Made by a program: the position numbers and the translations under genes | The notes under the pieces: generated by a model | The model's input: only the letters and a program-made list of their open reading frames with translations | What the model was told of the DNA's origin: nothing | Database searches by the model: none | Shown: positions 44,849-55,579 of the stretch, one piece after another | How positions within the stretch are numbered: position 1 is the stretch's first letter | Layout of the letters: the number at the start of each line of letters is the position of its first letter | Assembly: GCF_000312485.1 (NCBI RefSeq) | Contig: NZ_HE997648.1 | Location: 111,834 to 175,833, forward strand | From: Yersinia massiliensis CCUG 53443 | Lineage (GTDB): Bacteria > Pseudomonadota > Gammaproteobacteria > Enterobacterales > Enterobacteriaceae | Length of the DNA: 64,000 bases | Direction of reading: 5' to 3'

Positions 44849-44882
44849 AAAGGCTACAAACCCAAGGGGGCTTATAGCCTTT
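44849..44882 (-). terminator. Terminator of gor
   Basis: AAAGGCTA and TAGCCTTT enclose an 18-base loop. On the minus strand the stem is followed by six T. It also lies 38 bases after the Abi-like gene and may serve both convergent genes. Confidence 0.7.
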
Positions 44883-44917
44883 AACGATAGTTTGCCGATG
44901 TTATCGGCAGCTCACGC

Positions 44918-46270
44918 TTAGCGCATGGTGACAAACTCTTCGGCGGCGGTTGGGTGGATAGCGACAGTGTTGTCGAAATCTTTCTTGGTCGCGCCCATCT
45001 TCACGGCTACGGCGAAGCCTTGCAGGATCTCATCCATCCCGAAACCAATACCGTGGATGCCAACAATCTTTTCTTCTGCGCCCACGCAGACTAACTTCAT
45101 GCGACAAGGCTGGCGGTGCTGAGTGACCGCGCTGTACATTGCCGTGAACGACGACTTGTACACTTTCACCTGATCGTCACCAAACTTCTCGCGAGCTTGC
45201 GGCTCGGTCAGGCCAATGGTGCCGATAGGTGGGTGGCTGAACACTACCGTCGGGATATTGCTGTAGTCCAAATGCTCATCAGGCTTGTTATTGAACAGGC
45301 GCTCAGACAAGCGGCGACCTGCTGCGACTGCCACAGGGGTCAGTTCAACTGCACCGGTGTTATCACCGACAGCATAAACACCAGGGACGTTGGTATTCTG
45401 GAACTTATCAACCTCGATATAGCCTTTATCATTGGTTTTGACGCCACTGGCAGCCAGATTCAGGTTGTCTGTTGCCGGTTCACGGCCAATCGCCCAAATG
45501 AGGTGATCGACAGTCACTGCTGTGCCATTTTCCAATTGCAGCGTTAGGCTGCCATCTGCATTTTTGATGACCGCTTTAGGGACAGATTCGGTATGCAGTG
45601 TCGGCCCTTCGGTGTTCATCACTTCCAGCAGCGTGTCCACAATCAACGGATCGAACGAGCGCAACGGTGCATGTTTGCGAACAAACAGGTGCGTTTCTGT
45701 GCCTAACCCATTGAGCACACCCGCGATTTCGACCGCGATATAGCCCGCGCCCACGACAGCAACGCGTTTTGGCATTTCATCCAAATCAAAGAAACCATCG
45801 GAATCGATACCATATTCAGCGCCGGGGATATCCGGATGGCTCGGGCGACCACCGGTGGCGATCAGAATGTGATCGGCGGTGATTTTTTCACCGTTAACTT
45901 CCACGGTATGTGCATCAACAAAACGTGCAAATCCTTGAATCACATCCACCTTATTATTGCCTAAACCACGCTCATAAGATTGGTGGATACGATCAATGTA
46001 AGCCGTACGATTGGCGACCAGTTTCTTCCAATCGAAATGATTCACGGTGGTATCAAAGCCGTAATCAGGGCCATACAAGTGAATGGCTTCGGCAATTTGT
46101 GCGGCATGCCACATCACTTTTTTCGGCACACAACCGACATTCACACAGGTGCCACCGAGCTGTTTAGCTTCGATCAGCGCACATTTTTTACCATACATGG
46201 CTGCCCGGTTGATCGACGCAATCCCGCCACTGCCACCGCCAATTGCTAGATAGTCGTAATGTTTGGTCAT
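44918..46270 (-). CDS. gor: Glutathione reductase
   Basis: This is an FAD disulfide oxidoreductase of 450 residues, the E. coli length. It keeps glutathione reduced with NADPH. The redox pair C42/C47 is in '[13 protein letters not shown]', the FAD motif is '[14 protein letters not shown]', the NADPH motif is '[17 protein letters not shown]', and the terminal catalytic His is in '[10 protein letters not shown]'. The start at 46270 gives the usual '[13 protein letters not shown]' N-terminus; five extra codons upstream are open. Confidence 0.97.
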   Translation of the reverse strand: MTKHYDYLAIGGGSGGIASINRAAMYGKKCALIEAKQLGGTCVNVGCVPKKVMWHAAQIAEAIHLYGPDYGFDTTVNHFDWKKLVANRTAYIDRIHQSYERGLGNNKVDVIQGFARFVDAHTVEVNGEKITADHILIATGGRPSHPDIPGAEYGIDSDGFFDLDEMPKRVAVVGAGYIAVEIAGVLNGLGTETHLFVRKHAPLRSFDPLIVDTLLEVMNTEGPTLHTESVPKAVIKNADGSLTLQLENGTAVTVDHLIWAIGREPATDNLNLAASGVKTNDKGYIEVDKFQNTNVPGVYAVGDNTGAVELTPVAVAAGRRLSERLFNNKPDEHLDYSNIPTVVFSHPPIGTIGLTEPQAREKFGDDQVKVYKSSFTAMYSAVTQHRQPCRMKLVCVGAEEKIVGIHGIGFGMDEILQGFAVAVKMGATKKDFDNTVAIHPTAAEEFVTMR

Positions 46271-46414
46271 CAGGGTCATTTCCAATATTCACCCGCAAAT
46301 TACTGAGGGTAGAGTTGTTTAAAATTTGCCTAAGAGTTTAACGCTTACCAGCGTTTTGTCGCAAAGGTTGCATCAATGGCTCTGATTCGCGTGACCAATT
46401 GATTTAGGCTGTGC

Positions 46415-47257
46415 TTATTCAGGTACTACCCATTTCACCAGTGTATGACCATGGCCGGACGGTACGAGTGCCTTGTGTAGCCATGGCAACAGCGTGTTCA
46501 TTTGCTGTTCCAGTTTCCAAGGTGGATTGATCACAATCATGCCAGAAGCCGTCATACCGTGCTGATCGCTATCAGGGCGAACCGCCAGTTCAATTTGCAA
46601 AATACGGCGAATACCTGTGGCTTCAAGATCTCGCAATAAGCGTTTGATTTGCTGACGCAAGACCACTGGATACCATAAGGCATAGGTGCCGGTTGCAAAG
46701 CGCTTATAGCCTTCCTGAATACCTTTCACCACGTCCTGATAATCTGTCTTCATCTCATAAGGGGGATCAATCAGAATGAAACCACGGCGAGACGCAGGCG
46801 GTAACTGCGACTTAAGCTGTTGATAGCCATCGGCGCGTTGAACTTTTGCACGCTCATCTTTGGCGAATTCATTGCGCAGCAACGGATAATCGCTCGGGTG
46901 CAGTTCGGTCAGATGAATTTTGTCATCTTCACGCAATAAATGGCGTGCGATCAATGGTGAGCCTGGGTAATAACGCAACTTCTCGGCACGGTTAAAATAG
47001 TGGATAGCGCTCATGTACGGGGATAAATCTTCCGGTAAATCATCGCGTTGCCACAGTTTACCGATGCCCTCAAGGTATTCACCCGTGCGTTCTGCATGCT
47101 CACCACTCAACTGGTAGCGACCGGCACCCGCGTGGGTATCCAAATACAGAAAGGGTTTTTCTTTCTCTTTCAAAGACTCAATAATCAGGCTTTGAACGGT
47201 ATGTTTAAGGACGTCGGCGTGGTTGCCAGCGTGAAAACTATGGCGGTAACTGAGCAT
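46415..47257 (-). CDS. rlmJ: 23S rRNA (adenine2030-N6)-methyltransferase
   Basis: The 280-residue methyltransferase starts 'MLSYRHSFHAGNHADVLKHT', the RlmJ signature, and has the N6-adenine methyltransferase motif 'ILIDPPYEMK' (DPPY). It methylates A2030 of 23S rRNA with S-adenosylmethionine. It lies next to gor, as in E. coli. Confidence 0.96.
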   Translation of the reverse strand: MLSYRHSFHAGNHADVLKHTVQSLIIESLKEKEKPFLYLDTHAGAGRYQLSGEHAERTGEYLEGIGKLWQRDDLPEDLSPYMSAIHYFNRAEKLRYYPGSPLIARHLLREDDKIHLTELHPSDYPLLRNEFAKDERAKVQRADGYQQLKSQLPPASRRGFILIDPPYEMKTDYQDVVKGIQEGYKRFATGTYALWYPVVLRQQIKRLLRDLEATGIRRILQIELAVRPDSDQHGMTASGMIVINPPWKLEQQMNTLLPWLHKALVPSGHGHTLVKWVVPE

Positions 47258-47470
47258 ATTATTTTAACCAATTGAGATTTTGTTCATTGCGGCTGTGCTT
47301 ATTGCGGCTTTTCTCTGTGAATGCAACAAAACATCATCGTCAGACACCGCAGCCAACACATTATGGCCACTAGTATAAACTGTCTGATGGATAAAAAGTG
47401 AAAAGCATTAAATTGCGCTGAATAACGCATCATTCGGTGAATATTTTATCGAGATACCCTAGGGAAGAGA

Positions 47471-47878
47471 ATGAATAATAAGATAATTGCACAGCGATAC
47501 CCTGATACCTTGCAGTGGGCGTTTGGTGATAGCCCTGAAATGGCAGATGAGCTGGCACAACTGGTCATTAGTGGTGCTAAAACAGCGACATGCGGCTCTT
47601 ATACGGCCTATAAGTCAGAGGCTTCGCCGGGCATTGGCGATCATAATGTTGTCTTGAATAGCCGCAATGAGCCGGTTTGTGTTATTCAGACAGTGGCCTT
47701 AACGCTGGTCCGTTTTTGCGATGTGACCGCAGAGATGGCCGCGAAAGAGGGGGAGGGTGATAAAAGTCTGGCGTACTGGCAGAAGGAACATCAGGCCTTT
47801 TTCACCCGCGAGGGGGATTTCTCGCCTGAAATGTTGCTGGTCTTTGAAGAATTTAAGCTCATTGAGATTTTTGATTAG
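47471..47878 (+). CDS. ASCH domain protein
   Basis: The 135-residue protein is essentially a single ASCH domain ('FGDSPEMADELAQLVISGAK', 'TATCGSYTAY', 'VCVIQTVALTLVRFCDVTAE', 'AYWQKEHQAFF'). ASCH proteins have a PUA-like beta-barrel that binds RNA or modified nucleosides, and some have RNase or amidohydrolase activity. It stands between rlmJ and prlC with its own 'AGGGAAGAG' ribosome site. Exact function is unknown. Confidence 0.88.
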   Translation: MNNKIIAQRYPDTLQWAFGDSPEMADELAQLVISGAKTATCGSYTAYKSEASPGIGDHNVVLNSRNEPVCVIQTVALTLVRFCDVTAEMAAKEGEGDKSLAYWQKEHQAFFTREGDFSPEMLLVFEEFKLIEIFD

Positions 47879-48006
47879 CGAGTTGGGGCTGGGTGCCATT
47901 GATTTTTATGCGAACAGACCTCATGTTAATTATTCATTCATCACTTATTTTCCGGCGTTGGACCCGCTCTAGCGCTGGTATTCAAAATTATAATTAGGAC
48001 TACCCT

Positions 48007-50049
48007 ATGACAAATCCGCTGTTGACCCCGTTCTCCCTGCCGCCATTTTCTGCTATTCGCCCTGAAGATATCGTGCCTGCGGTGAAATCCGCTCTGGATG
48101 AATGCCGTCAAACGGTGGAGCGGGTTGTTGCCCAATCAGGGCCTTTCACTTGGGATAACCTGTGCCAACCATTGGCTGAAACAGATGACCGCTTATCACG
48201 GATCTGGTCACCGGTTGGGCATTTAAACTCCGTGAAGAATAGTCCGGAATTACGGACTGCTTATGAACAAAGCCTGCCGCTGCTGTCGGAATACGGCACT
48301 TGGGTCGGGCAACACAAAGGTTTGTATCAAGCCTATGTCAGCCTAAAAGAAGGGCCAGGGTTTGAGGCGTTGACGGCCCCGCAGCGCAAAGCCGTTGAAA
48401 ACGCACTGCGTGACTTCCAGTTGTCCGGTATTGGTCTGGCACCTGAGCAGCAAAAACGCTATGGCGAGATTGTGGCTCGCCTGTCTGAATTAGGCTCGAC
48501 TTATAGCAATAACGTGCTTGATGCCACTATGGGTTGGAGCAAGCTGATTACTGATGTCGAGCAACTTAAAGGTCTGCCAGAGAGTGCATTAGCTGCTGCT
48601 AAAGCGATGGCAGAGGCCAAAGAGCAAGATGGCTGGTTGTTGACGCTGGATATGCCAAGTTATTTGCCAGTACTGACTTATGCTGATAACGCCGAACTGC
48701 GCGAAGAGATGTATCGCGCCTTTGCAACTCGCGCCTCTGATCAAGGGCCAAATGCAGGCAAGTGGGATAACAGCGAAATCATGGCTGAGATCCTCACGTT
48801 ACGCCATGAATTGGCACAGTTATTGGGCTTTAATAGCTATGCCGATAAATCGCTGGCGACCAAAATGGCCGAGAACCCACAACAGGTATTGGGTTTCTTG
48901 AATGATCTGGCGAAACGCGCCCGCCCACAGGCGGAGCAAGAGCTGGCACAGTTACAGGCATTTGCTGAAAAACAGTATGGTGTCAGTGAGTTAGCAGCTT
49001 GGGATATTACCTATTATTCCGAGAAACAAAAACAGCACTTGTTCTCCATCAGCGATGAACAATTGCGGCCTTATTTCCCAGAGCAGCGTGTGGTTGAAGG
49101 GCTGTTTGAAGTGGTTAAGCGCATTTACGGGATCACCGCGAAAGAGCGCCACGATGTCGATACTTGGCACCCTGATGTGCGCTTCTTCGAACTCTATGAC
49201 GCCAGTGGCGATCTGCGTGGCAGCTTCTATCTTGACTTGTATGCCCGTGAACATAAGCGCGGTGGCGCTTGGATGGATGATTGTGTCGGCAGCCTGCGTT
49301 TGGCGAACGGCCAGTTACAAAAACCCGTGGCCTACCTGACCTGTAACTTTAACGGGCCTGTCGGCGGTAAACCGGCGCTCTTTACCCATAACGAAGTCAC
49401 CACGCTGTTCCATGAATTTGGCCATGGCTTGCATCATATGTTGACCAAAATTGATACTGCGGGTGTGTCGGGTATCAATGGCGTGCCGTGGGATGCGGTC
49501 GAATTACCAAGCCAGTTTATGGAAAACTGGTGCTGGGAGCCGGAAGCGCTGGCATTTATTTCGGGTCATTACGAAACTCACGAACCGTTGCCGCAAGAGA
49601 TGCTAGATAAACTGTTGGCGGCAAAAAACTACCAAGCGGCACTGTTTATTTTACGCCAACTGGAGTTTGGGCTGTTTGATTTCCGTATGCATTACGAGTT
49701 CGATCCACTGACGGGCGCACAGATCTTGCCTATCTTGTATGAAGTGAAAAAACAGGTCGCGGTTGTGCCATCGCCAACGTGGGGCCGCTTCCCACATGCC
49801 TTTAGCCATATCTTTGCTGGGGGTTATGCCGCCGGTTATTACAGCTATCTGTGGGCAGAAGTACTTTCGGCTGATGCGTTCTCGCGCTTTGAAGAAGAAG
49901 GGATTTTCAACGCAGCAACGGGGCAATCCTTCCTCGATGAAATTCTGTCCCGTGGCGGCTCAGAAGAGCCAATGACGTTGTTCAAGCGCTTCCGTGGTCG
50001 TGAGCCGCAGTTGGATGCTATGCTGCGCCATTACGGTATCAAGGGCTAG
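48007..50049 (+). CDS. prlC: Oligopeptidase A
   Basis: This M3 zinc metallopeptidase of 680 residues (E. coli 680) has the zinc motif HEFGH at residues 469-473 in 'TTLFHEFGHGLHHM'. It breaks down signal peptides and other small peptides in the cytoplasm. The gene ends three bases before rsmJ, so the two form an operon, as in E. coli. Confidence 0.97.
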   Translation: MTNPLLTPFSLPPFSAIRPEDIVPAVKSALDECRQTVERVVAQSGPFTWDNLCQPLAETDDRLSRIWSPVGHLNSVKNSPELRTAYEQSLPLLSEYGTWVGQHKGLYQAYVSLKEGPGFEALTAPQRKAVENALRDFQLSGIGLAPEQQKRYGEIVARLSELGSTYSNNVLDATMGWSKLITDVEQLKGLPESALAAAKAMAEAKEQDGWLLTLDMPSYLPVLTYADNAELREEMYRAFATRASDQGPNAGKWDNSEIMAEILTLRHELAQLLGFNSYADKSLATKMAENPQQVLGFLNDLAKRARPQAEQELAQLQAFAEKQYGVSELAAWDITYYSEKQKQHLFSISDEQLRPYFPEQRVVEGLFEVVKRIYGITAKERHDVDTWHPDVRFFELYDASGDLRGSFYLDLYAREHKRGGAWMDDCVGSLRLANGQLQKPVAYLTCNFNGPVGGKPALFTHNEVTTLFHEFGHGLHHMLTKIDTAGVSGINGVPWDAVELPSQFMENWCWEPEALAFISGHYETHEPLPQEMLDKLLAAKNYQAALFILRQLEFGLFDFRMHYEFDPLTGAQILPILYEVKKQVAVVPSPTWGRFPHAFSHIFAGGYAAGYYSYLWAEVLSADAFSRFEEEGIFNAATGQSFLDEILSRGGSEEPMTLFKRFRGREPQLDAMLRHYGIKG

Positions 50050-50052
50050 AAT

Positions 50053-50805
50053 GTGTCACAGGTAAGTATTTGTCTATTGTCTGAAGCAGGCGCCGATACC
50101 GGCGCCTTGTCTATTCTGGCTGAACGTTGGGGCTTAGTCTCTGATGAGCAAGCCGTTATGGCGCTGGTGTTGACACCTGAACGCCTTGAACTGCGCAAAC
50201 GAGATGAGCCAAAACTGGGCGGCATTTATGTTGATTTTGTTGCTGGCACACAGGCCCATCGTCGCAAGTTTGGCGGCGGGCGGGGTGAAGCTGTCGCTAA
50301 AGCGGTAGGGATTAAAAAAGGTTATCTTCCTCGGGTGGTTGATGCTACGGCAGGTTTGGGGCGGGATGCTTTCGTATTGGCCTCGCTAGGCTGTCATGTG
50401 CAAATGCTAGAGCGTCATCCGGTGGTGGCGGCCTTGCTAGAGGATGGTTTACGCCGTGGGTATCAGGATGCTGAAATTGGTCCTTGGTTACGTGAGCGCT
50501 TAACACTGCTGCATGCTTCCAGCCTGACGTCGCTCGCGGCGATTGAGCCTCGGCCAGAAGTGGTTTACCTCGATCCGATGTACCCGCACCGGCAAAAAAG
50601 CGCCTTGGTTAAAAAGGAGATGCGGGTGTTCCAATCGCTGGTGGGTGCAGATGAAGATGCTGATGGTTTGCTGGCTCCGGCCCGAGCATTGGCAACTAAG
50701 CGGGTGGTGGTTAAGCGGCCCGATTATGCCGAGCCTCTGGCGGGGATTGCGGCTCAGGCAGCGGTGACAACGAAAAGCCACCGTTTTGATCTCTACTTAC
50801 CTTAG
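50053..50805 (+). CDS. rsmJ: 16S rRNA (guanine1516-N2)-methyltransferase
   Basis: The 250-residue methyltransferase has SAM-binding motif I in '[20 protein letters not shown]' and the catalytic region '[14 protein letters not shown]'. It modifies G1516 of 16S rRNA. A GTG start at 50053 fits the frame; an overlapping ATG two bases upstream is in another frame. It is coupled to prlC, and followed by a hairpin. Confidence 0.95.
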   Translation: MSQVSICLLSEAGADTGALSILAERWGLVSDEQAVMALVLTPERLELRKRDEPKLGGIYVDFVAGTQAHRRKFGGGRGEAVAKAVGIKKGYLPRVVDATAGLGRDAFVLASLGCHVQMLERHPVVAALLEDGLRRGYQDAEIGPWLRERLTLLHASSLTSLAAIEPRPEVVYLDPMYPHRQKSALVKKEMRVFQSLVGADEDADGLLAPARALATKRVVVKRPDYAEPLAGIAAQAAVTTKSHRFDLYLP

Positions 50806-50822
50806 CCGCTCTTTATTTCAAT

Positions 50823-50857
50823 TTCAGGCTACCTCACGATAAAGTTGGTAGCCTGAA
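50823..50857. terminator. Hairpin between convergent rsmJ and the metalloprotease gene
   Basis: TTCAGGCTACC and GGTAGCCTGAA are perfectly complementary (11 bp) around a 13-base loop, with AT-rich flanks on both sides. Likely a bidirectional terminator. Confidence 0.75.
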
Positions 50858-50876
50858 TTTGAATATTGATAAGTTA

Positions 50877-52250
50877 TTACGCAGTCAGTTGTGGGCTAAC
50901 AATAAAATTATTGGTTGTCAGTTGATGTTTGCCAATAAGCGAAATTATCATGTCGGTTTCATGCACATTATTGTCAAAATCAATCATGAGATAAGTGATA
51001 TCTCTTAGCTCATGATATTTTTGTATTATTTCCGTTTGGTCACTAGAACTGAATCTATCAACAAGCGCAATGCCGCTGCTGCCAAACAAGATAGGCGATA
51101 AGTCAATTTTATCTTTATCTGACTTAAAGTCATGTAGGGTATCTGGGCGTGTCGAGATGGATTCACTCGTCCTGTTGTAACGGAAGATATTATTTCCTCC
51201 ATTACCCCACAACTGATCGGCACCAGCACCGCCGGTCAGAATATTATCCGCTTCGTTACCATATAATTTATCATCTCCATTGCCGCCAATGGCATTTTCA
51301 ATCACAACATCCGCAGCAATTGAGATATTCCCCATTAGTCCACCGACATCCGAAAAACTCATTTCCTGAAGGTTAATAGTTTGATTCTCGCTATATCCGG
51401 AGAAATCGAATGTATCAATGCCACCCGCATCCCAAACACAAAATATCAACTTATCTGATGCTACGTTTGCCGAAAGAAACTCTCTTTCGCTATTAGAGTT
51501 GAAACCATAGACGGTATCACCAGTGCGGGTGTTCATGTTCGCCCCATAGAGGTGTTGGAGTGCGGCGATATCAAGTAATAGTGGTGTTGTTGGATCGAAT
51601 GTACCAAAATCCCCACCTGAATAACGTTCTGAACGGTAACTCATGATGCTGATTTGTAGAGTGTGTTGCTTTTGTTTCGGCTTATTTATTAAATTGTGGG
51701 TGTGTTTTAGCCCAACAGCATGCCCTATTTCATGAGCCAATACATGACCTCCGAGATTAGAATTCACAGGGCTATTATTTGCGTCAAAATACGTATTGAT
51801 GCTTACTGAAACAAATTTTTTGTAGTTCGGGAAATTGGCGATACCAGAGAAAGTAGATTTTTGGTGATGATTATAAAATCCGATATTTACATGTTTATTC
51901 TCCGATGACTTAACAAATGAAATGTTAGCTACATCAGAAAAATACGGCATTAATTTTTCAGTGAATAAAATTTGTGATGGACTAAATAATGATATGGGGC
52001 TGCCTCTAAGACTTGCGATCGTTGATTTTTCTGTTGGATGAGTAAATGAATATATTAACCTAATGCTTTTCCCATATATTTTTCTACCGTTAAATGTGTA
52101 TTCCGATACTACTTTTTTTACTAGTTTTTTTGTTGCTTTCTTTTTTATATTATTTTTGTAATTCATAGTTTTTCGTATGTCTTTAGGCTTGATATATATG
52201 ACTTTCTCATTGATGGCGTGCATAACTAACTTGACCTTATTAAATAGCAT
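50877..52250 (-). CDS. Serralysin-like RTX metalloprotease (peptidase M10B)
   Basis: The 457-residue protein has the extended zinc motif HEIGHAVGLKH (H173, H177 and H183) and a Met-turn 'IMSYRS' near residue 203, then 'LDIAALQHLYGANMNT' as in serralysins. The C-terminal half carries RTX calcium-binding nonapeptides ('GGNGDDKLYGNEADNILTGG', 'AGADQLWGNGGNN'). There is no Sec signal; serralysins leave through a type I secretion system, but none is encoded nearby, nor is an inhibitor gene. The N-terminal 60 residues are lysine-rich, and the 5' end is AT-rich. Start could be 52250, 52223 or 52166; ribosome sites are weak. Insertion between rsmJ and gdhA suggests acquisition. Confidence 0.85.
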   Translation of the reverse strand: MLFNKVKLVMHAINEKVIYIKPKDIRKTMNYKNNIKKKATKKLVKKVVSEYTFNGRKIYGKSIRLIYSFTHPTEKSTIASLRGSPISLFSPSQILFTEKLMPYFSDVANISFVKSSENKHVNIGFYNHHQKSTFSGIANFPNYKKFVSVSINTYFDANNSPVNSNLGGHVLAHEIGHAVGLKHTHNLINKPKQKQHTLQISIMSYRSERYSGGDFGTFDPTTPLLLDIAALQHLYGANMNTRTGDTVYGFNSNSEREFLSANVASDKLIFCVWDAGGIDTFDFSGYSENQTINLQEMSFSDVGGLMGNISIAADVVIENAIGGNGDDKLYGNEADNILTGGAGADQLWGNGGNNIFRYNRTSESISTRPDTLHDFKSDKDKIDLSPILFGSSGIALVDRFSSSDQTEIIQKYHELRDITYLMIDFDNNVHETDMIISLIGKHQLTTNNFIVSPQLTA

Positions 52251-52425
52251 AATACTAGTGAATAAAAACAGGTCATTATATTAACAATAAATTTTACTTT
52301 TTTAATGAATGGCGTCTTAAATTGTTTGCAAAGTTATTATACTTAAAATTATAAGTCATTATATATATGAATACCCATATTCTTTATTTATATATCATAA
52401 AGAATATGGGGTCATATTGTATTAT

Positions 52426-53769
52426 TTACAGTACGCCTTGGGCCAACATAGCATCTGCCACTTTGACAAAGGCGGCGATGTTCGCACCGTGTACATAGTG
52501 AGTTTGCTTACCTTCACCACCGTACTCAACACATGACTGGTGAATATCCAGCATGATGTGATGCAGTCGAACATCGACTTTCTCAGACTTCCAGCTCAAG
52601 CGGGCCGCATTCTGCGCCATTTCCAGACCAGATGTTGCCACTCCCCCTGCATTCGCGGCTTTACCCGGCGCGAAGAGAACACCCGCTTCCAAAAATGCAT
52701 CCGTTGCCTGAATGGTCGTTGGCATATTTGCGCCTTCGGCCACAGCTTTCACGCCATTAGCAATCAACTGACGCGCCGCCGGCAAGTCGAGTTCATTCTG
52801 CGTCGCACAAGGCAAGGCGATATCAACGGGGACGCTCCATGGCTGTTGGTCCGCCAAATAAACCAGATTACGTTCACGGGCATAGTCTTCAATGCGGCCA
52901 TAACGTTTGTTTTTAATTTCAGACAAATGGGCCAGTTTTTCTGGTGTGAAGCCCGCTTCATCAACCACGGTACCGCCTGAATCTGAGGCAGTGATCACTC
53001 TGGCACCCAGTTCCATCGCTTTCTCAATGGTATATTGCGCGACGTTCCCAGCACCGGAAACGGACACTTTGCGGCCTTCAAAACCTAAACCATGGCGTTT
53101 TAACATCGCATCTGTGAAATACACCAAGCCGTAGCCTGTTGCTTCTGGGCGAATCAAGCTCCCCCCGAAGGACAGCCCTTTGCCGGTAAATACACAAGCG
53201 GTGTTATTTGATAGCTTTTTCATCATGCCGGACATAAAGGCCACTTCACGGCCACCAACGCCAATATCACCTGCTGGGACATCCGTATCGGGGCCAAGAT
53301 GGCGATACAGTTCGGTCATCAGTGCCTGACAAAAACGCATGACTTCAGCCTGACTTTTACCTTTTGGATTAAAGTCAGAGCCGCCTTTACCCCCCCCCAT
53401 AGGTAGTGTGGTCAGGGCATTTTTGAATGTTTGTTCAAATCCGAGGAATTTGAGAATTGATAAGTTGACTGATGGGTGGAAGCGCATCCCCCCCTTAAAA
53501 GGACCAATTGCAGAGCTAAACTGAACGCGCCAAGCGCGGTTAACTTGCACTTTGCCTTGATCGTCCGTCCAAGCCACACGGAATTGAATCACCCGCTCTG
53601 GTTCGACTAAGCGCTCCAGTAGACTCTGTTCACGGTAATGTGGGTTCTGTTCCAGAAAGGGCCAAAGCGAGGTGAACACCTCACGTACCGCTTGTAGATA
53701 TTCTGGTTGATTGGCATCACGTTGTTGTAACGATTCTAAAAACGACTCCAGAGAGTTTAAATCATTCAT
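52426..53769 (-). CDS. gdhA: NADP-specific glutamate dehydrogenase
   Basis: The 447-residue enzyme makes glutamate from 2-oxoglutarate and ammonia. The substrate-binding segment 'LPMGGGKGGSDFNPKGKSQ' contains the catalytic-region lysines, and the dinucleotide motif is in 'VSGAGNVAQYTIEKAMELGA'. It is monocistronic between the metalloprotease and uspA. Confidence 0.97.
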   Translation of the reverse strand: MNDLNSLESFLESLQQRDANQPEYLQAVREVFTSLWPFLEQNPHYREQSLLERLVEPERVIQFRVAWTDDQGKVQVNRAWRVQFSSAIGPFKGGMRFHPSVNLSILKFLGFEQTFKNALTTLPMGGGKGGSDFNPKGKSQAEVMRFCQALMTELYRHLGPDTDVPAGDIGVGGREVAFMSGMMKKLSNNTACVFTGKGLSFGGSLIRPEATGYGLVYFTDAMLKRHGLGFEGRKVSVSGAGNVAQYTIEKAMELGARVITASDSGGTVVDEAGFTPEKLAHLSEIKNKRYGRIEDYARERNLVYLADQQPWSVPVDIALPCATQNELDLPAARQLIANGVKAVAEGANMPTTIQATDAFLEAGVLFAPGKAANAGGVATSGLEMAQNAARLSWKSEKVDVRLHHIMLDIHQSCVEYGGEGKQTHYVHGANIAAFVKVADAMLAQGVL

Positions 53770-53968
53770 TACTAATCATTCCTTGTACAAATTAAGACTC
53801 TCCTTACGATCATTTCTCAGTATTATTTTTATCAAACAAAGTAAGGAGACGATGTTGTGCATCGTCGACTATATCACTGCTTTATATTCATACAGCAAGG
53901 GATTTTGAGAAAAAGTTAGCGTGGTTATCAATGAGTGGGGAAGGGGGTTAGGTTATCGATAGCACCAT

Positions 53969-53994
53969 AAAAAACGCCCGCAAAAGGCGGGCGT
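53969..53994 (-). terminator. Terminator of uspA
   Basis: ACGCCCGC and GCGGGCGT form a perfect 8-bp stem with a 5-base loop. On the minus strand it runs into TTTTTTAT. It begins 33 bases after the uspA stop. Confidence 0.85.
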
Positions 53995-54026
53995 GAGGGG
54001 TAACAACGTTAAGCCTAATTGCGTGC

Positions 54027-54473
54027 TTAATCGTCTTCACCATTTTCATCATCGCGCAGAGGCACGATAAGCATGTCAACATGCACGGTATTGATCAGCT
54101 GGCGAGCTGAGGACATCAACTTACTCCAGAAGTCCTGATGATGGCCGCATAATACCAAGTCCATGTCATATTTCTTAATCGCATCGACCAAGACCTGACC
54201 CAAATCACCACTACCGCTGAGGGTTTGCTCAATAGGATAGCCTGCATTTTGAGAAAGCTCAGTCAGTGCGTTGTGGGTTTCTTCTGAGATGCGTTTTTGC
54301 ATATCGCCAAGATTAACGTCAATCAAGCCGGTATAAAGATCAGAGTAGTTAACATCGACATGGATCAAGGAAACTTTGGCATTGTACGGTTTGGCCATGG
54401 AGACCGCCTTTTCCACCAACACCTTACTTTCCGGAGATAGGTCAACCGCAATCAGAATGTGTTTGTAAGCCAT
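54027..54473 (-). CDS. uspA: Universal stress protein A
   Basis: This is a UspA-family protein of 148 residues starting '[20 protein letters not shown]'. It is a cytoplasmic dimer induced in growth arrest. The UspA class lacks the classical ATP-binding G-2X-G-9X-G(S/T) loop of UspFG; the corresponding region here reads '[20 protein letters not shown]', as in UspA. It is divergent from uspB across about 670 bases. Confidence 0.95.
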   Translation of the reverse strand: MAYKHILIAVDLSPESKVLVEKAVSMAKPYNAKVSLIHVDVNYSDLYTGLIDVNLGDMQKRISEETHNALTELSQNAGYPIEQTLSGSGDLGQVLVDAIKKYDMDLVLCGHHQDFWSKLMSSARQLINTVHVDMLIVPLRDDENGEDD

Positions 54474-55142
54474 AAGTAAACTCCTTCCATAATGTTAATT
54501 AATGGGTAAGCAAACATTCAACCTGTTGAACGGGTGCTAACACGATATCTACATACTAGCATTGTGACCCCTAACTGAAGTGTTTCACGGATCACAACAC
54601 ACTGTTTTGACGATGATCACTAAAGTAACCGTATGTCATTTGACCTCAATTCTCGCTGAGGCATAACCCAATTTTGCCATTCGACAACCAGAATTTAAAG
54701 TAGATCATTGTCTTAAGTATAGCGCTGATAACACATCTGAATGAATGGAATTTCATATTTGTGATGCAAATATAATTTAGTGAAAACAGCAGCCAAAGAT
54801 ATTCTTTTTAGTTAAGAAGAATTAATGATTTGTCATTTTGATCTGTTGAAAGCGGGTTTTTAGCTGATAAATTCGATATAAGTTAATGCTAATCGATACT
54901 TAACAAATGCCTAAATAGACTTAATTTAGAGATTATCAGGCTATTTCCCAATTCATTTCCTACACTCATAAAGGGAGTCCTACACGTTCGGATAGTGTGT
55001 TGAGCAAATGGCACATCGAATAACAGTAAGAAAGCGAACTAGAGGGTGGCTTTTGGGCCCTGGGGGTGTTTGTATCGGCTAGAGTGAGCGATAACGCAAA
55101 GGTTCCGTAAACAATGCGTTAGAAATCGCTGGGAGGATAATT
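54474..55142. promoter_or_regulatory. Divergent uspA / uspB regulatory region
   Basis: These 669 bases hold no believable gene. The uspB start is preceded by 'GGGAGGA'. In E. coli uspB depends on RpoS and uspA on sigma-70, with ppGpp. AT-rich blocks occur at 54760-54940. I could not place promoters exactly. Confidence 0.45.
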
Positions 55143-55478
55143 ATGATCAGTACCGTCGCGCTTTTTTGGGCTTTATGTGTGGTATGTGTGATTAATATGG
55201 CACGCTATTATTCATCATTACGTGCTTTGTTAGTGGTATTACGTGGCTGCGACCCGTTGCTGTATCAATATGTTGATGGTGGTGGATTCTTTACCTCCCA
55301 TGGTCAGCCGAGCAAGCAGATTAGATTAGTAGGTTATATCTTTGGTCAACGCTATCTCGATCATCATGATCCCGAGTTTATCCGTCGCTGTGAACGGTTG
55401 CGTGGGCAATTTATACTGACCAGTGCGTTATGTGGCTTGGTCGTGGTGAGTTTGATGGGGTTAATCTTGTGGTATTAG
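55143..55478 (+). CDS. uspB: Universal stress protein B
   Basis: This small membrane protein of 111 residues has an N-terminal and a C-terminal hydrophobic segment ('[20 protein letters not shown]' and '[20 protein letters not shown]'). This matches UspB, an RpoS-dependent inner-membrane protein linked to ethanol tolerance in stationary phase. It is convergent with pitA, as in E. coli. Confidence 0.93.
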   Translation: MISTVALFWALCVVCVINMARYYSSLRALLVVLRGCDPLLYQYVDGGGFFTSHGQPSKQIRLVGYIFGQRYLDHHDPEFIRRCERLRGQFILTSALCGLVVVSLMGLILWY

Positions 55479-55504
55479 CATGAAATACGGGCGGAGTAGT
55501 ATTT

Positions 55505-55534
55505 AAAAAGGCGACCTGACTAGGCCGCCTTTTT
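55505..55534. terminator. Bidirectional terminator between uspB and pitA
   Basis: AAAAAGGCG and CGCCTTTTT (plus partial pairing of the inner ACC/GGC bases) give a stem with A-run and T-run on either side, placed between convergent uspB and pitA. Confidence 0.85.
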
Positions 55535-55579
55535 ATTTATTGCCTACTGCTTTTTATTTATTGCTTACAGTAGCAGCGC

